Positions 58,557 to 64,000 of a stretch of DNA of 64,000 nucleotides are shown in pieces. The stretch lies in contig NZ_JAGSPB010000001.1 in assembly GCF_019204025.1 (NCBI RefSeq), positions 1,178,001-1,242,000 of the forward strand, read 5' to 3'. The position numbers were made by a program, and so were the translations under genes. The DNA is from Erythrobacter ani (GTDB taxonomy: Bacteria; Pseudomonadota; Alphaproteobacteria; Sphingomonadales; Sphingomonadaceae). Positions within the stretch are counted from its first letter, which is position 1, and every line of letters begins with the position of its first letter. A model generated the notes under the pieces. The model searched no databases. It was given only the letters and a program-made list of their open reading frames with translations, and was not told the origin of the DNA.

Positions 58557-59882
58557 TTATTCGGCCGCCTGGCGGGTGACTTTGCGGACGGTTTCCATCT
58601 GCTCGACGCGCGGATCGTTGGGCCAGATCCAGGAGTCGTCGATCACTTGCGCCACGCGCAATTCTTCCGGAACGTTTTCGATGCCGATCATCCGGTCGCA
58701 TGACTGGTGGAAGGAATAAATCCGCGCCTCCTGATAAGATAACGGCACACTTCGAAAGGCGTCGCTCTGCATTGATTGCTGAATGGCCTCGCCGAACTGC
58801 GTATCCTCTAGGATGATCGGGCTCATCTGCCGCCCATTAGAGCTGCTTTCATCCGGCACAGTCCAGAGATCGGGGGCGGGGGTCCCGGAATTTTCCTTTC
58901 CCCAATCGAGCGCCATCGTCACCAATTCGATCCGGGTCGTGGTGAGCGAGGTGGGCCAGAAAACGATCGGCGGCACGAAATAGTTCGAAAGCGGCGAAAC
59001 CCAGTTGGGGAACAGGGTGTAGCTCTGGGTGCAGGTCCGCCCGATCTCACCGACGGTTTCTATCTGCTTCCATTCGGGCGGGCTGTCGACGGCGCGGACA
59101 TGCTCACGGTCGGTCGTGCGCGGCGGCGGAGCCACCATTCGCGCGTGGCCATTGGGATACATGGTGTTGAGGTTGCGCTTCGGATCGACCAGCGGCGCGA
59201 CCGTATCAGGATGGATAAAGGGAACATGATAAACTTCCATGTTGGCCTCCATCGCGACCTTCCAGTTGCAATTGAGATCGAAGGAATACCGCGCGGCGAG
59301 GCGCACTTTATCGAACGCGAATTCCTCCCATTCATCGACCAGCGGGCCGAGCCATTGCGTCAATGGCATCGCACCATCATCGAAATTCACGAAGATGACA
59401 TTGCCCAGCATCTCACAGCGCACGGGGATCAGGCTTCTGCATGACATATCGAAATCGGGCGGGAAATCCTGCCGTTCGGGAACCCCGACGAGCGTGCCGT
59501 CGGTTTTATAGGTCCAGTTGTGATAGCCGCACATCAGGCGCGGCGCCTTGCCGCGATCCTCCGTCACCACGGGCGCGCCCCTGTGGCGACAGGTGTTGTA
59601 AAACGCGCGAACCTCTCCATCCATTCCGTGCACGATGACAATCGGATCGCCCGCATTGTTCCAGCGCATATAACAGCCGCGCTCAGGGATCTCGTCGAGG
59701 TGCCCTGCAAACAGCCAGCTCTTGCGAAAGATGTGTTTTTGCTCGAGCTCGTAATACTCTGCTGAGGTATACCGCGCCGCAGGCATGTCCGGTAGCTCGG
59801 GAAAGCCATCGGGCGGCGCCGTGCGCTCGCCTTCCCATTCCATCAGCGCGCGAAGCCGATCAATCTCATCTTCGGTCATCAT
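58557..59882 (-). CDS. Rieske ring-hydroxylating oxygenase, alpha subunit
   Basis: A 441-residue Rieske oxygenase. [2Fe-2S] ligands are C98-R-H100 and C118-G-Y-H121. The iron site is MEANMEVYHVPFIHPDTVAP near 215, with His residues five apart. Related in layout to the genes at 22553 and 54336 but not a close duplicate. No partner proteins are encoded. The ATG at 59882 (or the next ATG) follows GGAGAATG. It is divergent from the SDR at 60025. Confidence 0.92.
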   Translation of the reverse strand: MMTEDEIDRLRALMEWEGERTAPPDGFPELPDMPAARYTSAEYYELEQKHIFRKSWLFAGHLDEIPERGCYMRWNNAGDPIVIVHGMDGEVRAFYNTCRHRGAPVVTEDRGKAPRLMCGYHNWTYKTDGTLVGVPERQDFPPDFDMSCRSLIPVRCEMLGNVIFVNFDDGAMPLTQWLGPLVDEWEEFAFDKVRLAARYSFDLNCNWKVAMEANMEVYHVPFIHPDTVAPLVDPKRNLNTMYPNGHARMVAPPPRTTDREHVRAVDSPPEWKQIETVGEIGRTCTQSYTLFPNWVSPLSNYFVPPIVFWPTSLTTTRIELVTMALDWGKENSGTPAPDLWTVPDESSSNGRQMSPIILEDTQFGEAIQQSMQSDAFRSVPLSYQEARIYSFHQSCDRMIGIENVPEELRVAQVIDDSWIWPNDPRVEQMETVRKVTRQAAE

Positions 59883-59933
59883 GGCATTCTCCGGTAGGGC
59901 AGGTTGCCGCCCTGCAGCCACCGGCGCACCTCC

Positions 59934-59940
59934 CACTTTG
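59934..59940 (+). promoter_or_regulatory. CACTTTG motif, 91 bases before the SDR start
   Basis: In the context CCCACTTTGAT, matching 25514-25523. It lies in the divergent region of Rieske and SDR genes. Confidence 0.35.
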
Positions 59941-60024
59941 ATGCAAAACCCATTTGTTTAGCCAGTGGTGCGCGCCAGCGCTGCGGATACGTTCATCGGC
60001 ATAAAAGCTGCTGGGGAGAGTGGA

Positions 60025-60816
60025 ATGGTCGGCCAAGAAAGTGGGCGCGTGAAAGGCCGGGTCGCGCTGGTGACTGGCGGCGCTATGGGCTTGGGGAAAG
60101 CTGATTGCGAAACCTTGGCGCGCGAAGGCGCGAAGGTCATCGTGACCGATCGCGAGGTCGAGCAGGCGCACAAGGTCGCTGACACCATCGGGGGCGATGC
60201 CATGGCGCTCGACGTGACCAACGAACAGCAATGGAAGGACGTGATGCGCGCCGTCGAGGAGCGCCATGGCGGTCTCGACATCCTCGTCAACAATGCGGGC
60301 AACGTGATCTTCGAGAATATCGAGGACTGCCCGCTGGATCACTTCAAGCTGCATCTCGACATCCATGTGGTCGGGACGTTCCTTGGCTGCAAATATGCCT
60401 TGCCGCTGATGAAGAACCGCCACGAAAAGGTCGGCGGCAATGGGTCTTCTATCATCAACATGGCCTCGACCGCCGCGCTCATGGGATATCCGATGATCCC
60501 CGCATACACCGCCGCGAAAGGCGGGATCAGTGCCATGACTCGCTCCATCGCCATGCATTGTCAGGACGAGGGATACGGGATCCGGTGCAACGCGCTTGCG
60601 CCCGGAGGCATCGAGACGCCGATGGTGCGCGACATTTCGGGGCGCGGGGGCGAGGAGCTCATGGACATTCCCGACGGCCCGCTGGCAGCTGACGCGCTTG
60701 GTGCGCCGCGCGATATCGCCCATTGCGTGCTGTTCCTTGCTTCGGATGAGGCCCGCTTCATCAATGGGGTGACCTTGCCGGTGGATAATGGCCTCGACGC
60801 CCGACCTCACCACTAA
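60025..60816 (+). CDS. SDR-family oxidoreductase
   Basis: A 263-residue classical SDR with TGGAMGLG (residues 18-25), NNAGN near 90, active site MASTAALMG...YTAAK and the closing INGVTLPVDNGLDA. All catalytic residues are in register. The ATG at 60025 is preferred because GGGGAGAG precedes it. Its last 29 bases overlap the start of the MFS gene in another frame, so the dehydrogenase and the transporter should be co-translated. Confidence 0.88.
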   Translation: MVGQESGRVKGRVALVTGGAMGLGKADCETLAREGAKVIVTDREVEQAHKVADTIGGDAMALDVTNEQQWKDVMRAVEERHGGLDILVNNAGNVIFENIEDCPLDHFKLHLDIHVVGTFLGCKYALPLMKNRHEKVGGNGSSIINMASTAALMGYPMIPAYTAAKGGISAMTRSIAMHCQDEGYGIRCNALAPGGIETPMVRDISGRGGEELMDIPDGPLAADALGAPRDIAHCVLFLASDEARFINGVTLPVDNGLDARPHH

Positions 60817-62104
60817 TCCTCCCGCCAAAGCAAAGGGTGACGGCGCCTACCGCTGGTACGTGCTGGGGATGCTTACGCTGGTCAGCATGTTTTCGATTGC
60901 CGATCGGTTGGTGTTTTCGATCCTGCTCGAAGACATCAAAGCGGAGTTTTCATTTTCGGATGGCCAGATCGGGCTGCTGGGCGGGCTGGCTTTTGCCGCG
61001 ACATACGTGATCGTAGGCTTTCCCGCAGCGCGTCTGGCGGACCGGTCGGTGCGAAAGAACATCGTGTCCGCTGCGATCACCTTCTGGAGCGGTATGACAG
61101 CCCTTTGCGGTCTAGCGACCGGCTTCTGGACGCTGTTCCTTGCGCGGACCGGGGTCGGTGTGGGTGAAGGGTGTTCCGGCCCCGCGTCGCAAAGCCTTGT
61201 CGCGGACTATTTTCGACGCGACGAACTGGCGAAAGCGATGGGCATCCTGACGCTGGGCGCGACCATGGGCACTGCTGGTGGCCTGCTGGTGGGCGGTCAG
61301 CTCAACGAGTTGTTCGGCTGGCGCTGGGCGTTCATCCTGATGGGCCTGCCGGGCATCGCGATCGGGGCGGTGGTCTATTTCACCATGCGCGAGCCGCGCC
61401 GCGGGCAATACGCGCCGAAGAATGCGCGTATGGAGCAGCAGCCGCTGATCGAAACGGCGCGCGAGCTGACGGGCAACCGTGTCTTCATGGGTCTTGCCGC
61501 GGGGTGGGCCGTTCAGATCATGATCGGATATGCGCTCGCCTTCTGGATGGCGGCCGTGATGATGCGCAATTTCAACATTTCGAGCGGCGATGTCGGCATC
61601 TATCTCGGTCTTGCCTTTCTGATCGGTGGTATCCCCGGACCAATTCTCGGCGGCATCATCGCAGGCCGGCTTACGCGCCGCGACGAGCGCTGGCGCGCCT
61701 GGCTGCCGGGGATCGTAAGTCTCGGCTGCGTACTGCCTTTGGCCTTGAGCCTGTCGTCGGACAGTTTCTGGCCATTCCTGATCTATTTCTCCTTCGCCTA
61801 CGCCGTCTATGTGGCGAGCCAGGCGCCGATCCTGTCCGGAATTCAGGCTGCAGTCGAGCCGAGCCAGCGAGGATTTGCCGTCGCCATCGCGCTGTTCTTC
61901 AACAATCTCGTCGGGCAGGCACTGGGACTGGCGGTGATCGGTTGGGTGAGCGACTGGCTCGCCCCGACGCAAGGATCGTTCTCGCTTACCATCGCGGTGT
62001 TCGCTGTGTGCCTCGTATCGGGTCTGCTGGCGATGGCCGTGTTCGCGTGGACGGCAGGCCAGATGAAATCGAGCGGCTATCTGGCGCGAATGGCAGCCGA
62101 TTAG
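60788..62104 (+). CDS. MFS transporter (spinster-like family)
   Basis: A 438-residue inner-membrane transporter with twelve predicted helices. The N-terminal MLTLVSMFSIADRLVFSIL helix and the loop GFPAARLADRSVRK are the family's motif A region. RTGVGVGEGCSGPASQSLVADYF near 118-140 is typical of spinster-like sphingomonad transporters. The substrate is unknown; linkage suggests the pathway compound or a product. The ATG at 60788 lies inside the upstream SDR gene. It converges on the next SDR with a 4-base overlap. Confidence 0.92.
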   Translation: MASTPDLTTNPPAKAKGDGAYRWYVLGMLTLVSMFSIADRLVFSILLEDIKAEFSFSDGQIGLLGGLAFAATYVIVGFPAARLADRSVRKNIVSAAITFWSGMTALCGLATGFWTLFLARTGVGVGEGCSGPASQSLVADYFRRDELAKAMGILTLGATMGTAGGLLVGGQLNELFGWRWAFILMGLPGIAIGAVVYFTMREPRRGQYAPKNARMEQQPLIETARELTGNRVFMGLAAGWAVQIMIGYALAFWMAAVMMRNFNISSGDVGIYLGLAFLIGGIPGPILGGIIAGRLTRRDERWRAWLPGIVSLGCVLPLALSLSSDSFWPFLIYFSFAYAVYVASQAPILSGIQAAVEPSQRGFAVAIALFFNNLVGQALGLAVIGWVSDWLAPTQGSFSLTIAVFAVCLVSGLLAMAVFAWTAGQMKSSGYLARMAAD

Positions 62105-62868
62105 AATCCGGGATGGATCGACAGCGCGCCGCCATCCACCAACATTTCCGCGCCGGTCATGAAGGGGCACTCGTCACTCGCCAGAAACGCGATCGCCGCG
62201 GCAGTTTCGGCTGGATCGCCGAGCCGGTTGAGGGGTGATGTCGCCGCGACCGCGGCTTTCAGACCCGGCATGTGCTGTTCGGCAGTATTGAGTATGCCTG
62301 TCTCGGTCGCGCCGGGAATGACGGTGTTGCAACGAATGTTATAGCCCTGCTTGGCGCAGTGGATCGCCACCGACTTGCTCAACACCCGGACCGCGCCCTT
62401 GCTCGAACAATAGGCGACATCGCTCGGCAAGGCGGCCATTGCCGAGGTCGATGCAATATTGATGATCGCGCCTGCAGGTCCGCCGGGATTGGCTTTCATC
62501 GCAGCGATAGCGGCGCGGCATCCCGCCATCGTACCGGTGATATTGATCGCGTATGTGCGCGCCCATACATCGTCCGTGACATCCTCGATGGAATGCTGCG
62601 ACACGGCGCCAGCATTGTTCACCAGGATATCGAGGCGTCCGAATTTGTCGACGGCGAGCGCCGTGATTTGTGGCCAAAGGCCGGTATCCGCGACATCCTG
62701 TTCGGCGAATTCAGCGCCCACCTCTTCGCAAAGTCTGGCACCCTCGATCGCGTTTATGTCGGTGCCTAGAATCTTTGCGCCGTCCGCTTTCAAACGTCGC
62801 AGCGTTGCCGCGCCGATGCCGCTTGCGCAGCCGGTGACGATCGCGGTCTTGCTTGACAGGTCGGGCAT
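62101..62868 (-). CDS. SDR-family oxidoreductase
   Basis: A 255-residue classical SDR with TGCASGIG (residues 12-19), NNAGA near 86, active site IASTSAMAA...YCSSK and the C-terminal MTGAEMLVDGGALSIHPGF. All catalytic residues are in register. It is distinct from, but of the same subgroup as, the SDR at 60025. Its ATG overlaps the stop of the upstream glutathione transferase gene by one base. Confidence 0.88.
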   Translation of the reverse strand: MPDLSSKTAIVTGCASGIGAATLRRLKADGAKILGTDINAIEGARLCEEVGAEFAEQDVADTGLWPQITALAVDKFGRLDILVNNAGAVSQHSIEDVTDDVWARTYAINITGTMAGCRAAIAAMKANPGGPAGAIINIASTSAMAALPSDVAYCSSKGAVRVLSKSVAIHCAKQGYNIRCNTVIPGATETGILNTAEQHMPGLKAAVAATSPLNRLGDPAETAAAIAFLASDECPFMTGAEMLVDGGALSIHPGF

Positions 62869-63515
62869 TATTCAGCCTGCTTCCACACCCCTGCGCAGTC
62901 GCGCTGATTGTGCGTTTCGACGAACCGGGCGAGATTATCCGTGCCGTCGGGCAGTTTCCAGCCGACCGTGAAGCCGAAATTGGCAAAGGCGAATACGAGC
63001 AGATCCGCGAAAGTGAACCGGCCAAGCGCGAAGTGATTGCTATCGCCCAGCGCGGTGTCGAACCAGCGCCATTTCTCATCCGACATAGCGGAAAGTTCAC
63101 CGCCGGCTTCCTGGCTCACCACCGACATGCGGGGCTCGAACATCGGCCTCCCGCCGGTTGCTCGGAAACCCATCGTCATCGGTACGACCACCTCCTGATC
63201 GAACAGCCTTGCCCATTTGCGGACCTCGGCGCGCTCACGCGGAGTTTCCCCGAACAGGTTGGGCGAGGGATGCTGTTCCTCGATGAATTCACAGATCGGC
63301 CAGCTTTCGGTGAGGCACGTTCCATCATCCAGCTCCAGCGTCGGGATCGTTCCGAGAGGGTTCTTGGCCATGTAATCGGCATCCTGGCGGTTTTCCCCGG
63401 TGATGATGTCGTAATGCACCCGTTCGAAATCCTTCCCTTCCTCCAAGCCCTTCTCGATCATGAACATGCGGACGAGCCGGGGGTTGGGGCCGAGGCTGGA
63501 ATGGAGCTTGGTCAT
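62868..63515 (-). CDS. Glutathione S-transferase-family protein
   Basis: A 215-residue two-domain GST. The N-terminal thioredoxin-like domain has HSSLGPNPRLVRMFMIEKG near residues 5-23, the cis-Pro loop NPLGTIPTLEL near 53 and DDGTCLTESWPICEFIEE with the glutathione-gamma-Glu-binding ES. The C-terminal helical domain ends WKQAE. It may act in isomerisation, ring opening or protection against reactive intermediates. The ATG at 63515 follows AGGAGAGA. It is divergent from the acyl-CoA dehydrogenase at 63625. Confidence 0.88.
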   Translation of the reverse strand: MTKLHSSLGPNPRLVRMFMIEKGLEEGKDFERVHYDIITGENRQDADYMAKNPLGTIPTLELDDGTCLTESWPICEFIEEQHPSPNLFGETPRERAEVRKWARLFDQEVVVPMTMGFRATGGRPMFEPRMSVVSQEAGGELSAMSDEKWRWFDTALGDSNHFALGRFTFADLLVFAFANFGFTVGWKLPDGTDNLARFVETHNQRDCAGVWKQAE

Positions 63516-63624
63516 CGTATCTCTCCTGATCAATTTCCCGCGACCCTAAGCTGCGCGGGCTTGCGCGTCGCCCTCACAAATGCGCTAGGGGACACGGACG
63601 ATCGAAGAGGACTTAAGCAGGGCC

Positions 63625-64000
63625 ATGGATTTCAACCTGACCGATGAGCAGCGCGAGCTGCGCGAGACAGCGCGCAAGTTTGCGCGCACCGAATTGCCAG
63701 CGCTGGCACGCGATATGGAAGAACTGGATTATGCCGTCCCCCATGACATGCTGCGCACCTATGGCGAGATGGGGTTTCTCGGCGTCAATCTGCCCGAAGA
63801 ATATGGCGGGCTTGGTCTAGGCCATATCGAGGCTCTTTTGGTGCTCGAAGAGTTTGCGCAAGTCTCTAATGCCGTTGCATTCCCTGTGTTTGAGGCGCTG
63901 ACCGGACCAGTGCGCACGATCGAGCGCTTCGGATCTGATGAGATGAAGGCGAAGATCCTTCCCGAAGTGATCAGGGGCGAAAAAATCGTCGCCGTCTCGA
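63625..64000 (+). CDS. Acyl-CoA dehydrogenase, N-terminal part (cut by window end)
   Basis: The first 125 residues of an acyl-CoA dehydrogenase: MDFNLTDEQRELRETARKFA at the start, LGVNLPEEYGGLGLGHIEAL near 52-71 and the start of the middle domain at GEKIVAVS. Only the helical N-terminal domain is visible, so catalytic residues cannot be assessed. It is a third member beside 28156 and 32518, with a complete-looking start region. Confidence 0.9.
   Translation, partial: MDFNLTDEQRELRETARKFARTELPALARDMEELDYAVPHDMLRTYGEMGFLGVNLPEEYGGLGLGHIEALLVLEEFAQVSNAVAFPVFEALTGPVRTIERFGSDEMKAKILPEVIRGEKIVAVS

Noticed and set aside
16540-64000. Search for transposases, integrases or phage genes
   Set aside because: None was recognised in any frame, so mobility of the catabolic region is not supported by sequence in this window.

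Overview
The window looks like chromosomal DNA of a GC-rich alphaproteobacterium of the order Sphingomonadales, probably of the Erythrobacter/Novosphingobium kind. This rests on the conserved housekeeping order (gpmA-purE-purK-folA-ribF-GDPD-ileS-lspA-DUF3035 lipoprotein), on family-level similarity of the proteins, and on a catabolic repertoire typical of that group. No rRNA, plasmid, phage, CRISPR or insertion-sequence genes were seen. One tRNA gene (tRNA-Thr, GGT) is present.

Bases 1-16,350 are a core block. etfB-etfA and sucC plus a GFA-family gene lie on the minus strand. A DUF6265-like exported protein and an inositol-monophosphatase-family gene lie on the plus strand, followed by an OmpA-like lipoprotein and a CNNM/CorC membrane protein. 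A long minus-strand operon then runs from a 51-codon gene at 16,349 through gpmA, purE, purK, folA, ribF, a GDPD-like gene, ileS and lspA to a DUF3035 lipoprotein at 7,427, with 1-8 base overlaps at several junctions. tRNA-Thr at 16,428-16,502 marks the change of gene content.

Bases 16,540-64,000 are almost wholly catabolic. They hold eight classical SDRs, two NmrA-like reductases, three zinc-free MDR reductases, two cytochromes P450, three stand-alone Rieske oxygenase alpha subunits, a KstD-like flavoprotein and a molybdopterin oxidoreductase with a nearby mobA. They also hold two acyl-CoA ligases, three acyl-CoA dehydrogenases (one cut by the window end), a thiolase-fold/DUF35 pair, six NTF2-fold proteins, two ThuA-like proteins, two carboxymuconolactone-decarboxylase-fold proteins, a hotdog thioesterase, an E1alpha/E1beta/lipoyl-domain operon, a methyltransferase, a GST, a TonB-dependent receptor, an MFS transporter and one LuxR-type regulator. 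The largest transcription unit appears to run on the minus strand from 39,260 to 27,229 (12 genes).

Read together, this suggests uptake (TonB receptor, MFS), oxygenation (P450s, Rieske enzymes), alcohol/ketone interconversion and dehydrogenation (SDRs, MDRs, KstD-like protein), CoA activation, and beta-oxidation ending in a thiolase-fold/DUF35 lyase. The combination resembles steroid, bile-acid or other polycyclic isoprenoid catabolism, but no diagnostic ring-cleavage enzyme is in the window, so the substrate is inference. Many intergenic regions of this half share a CACTTTG or CACTTTTG core, usually 67-91 bases before a start codon, which may be the operator of a common regulon.
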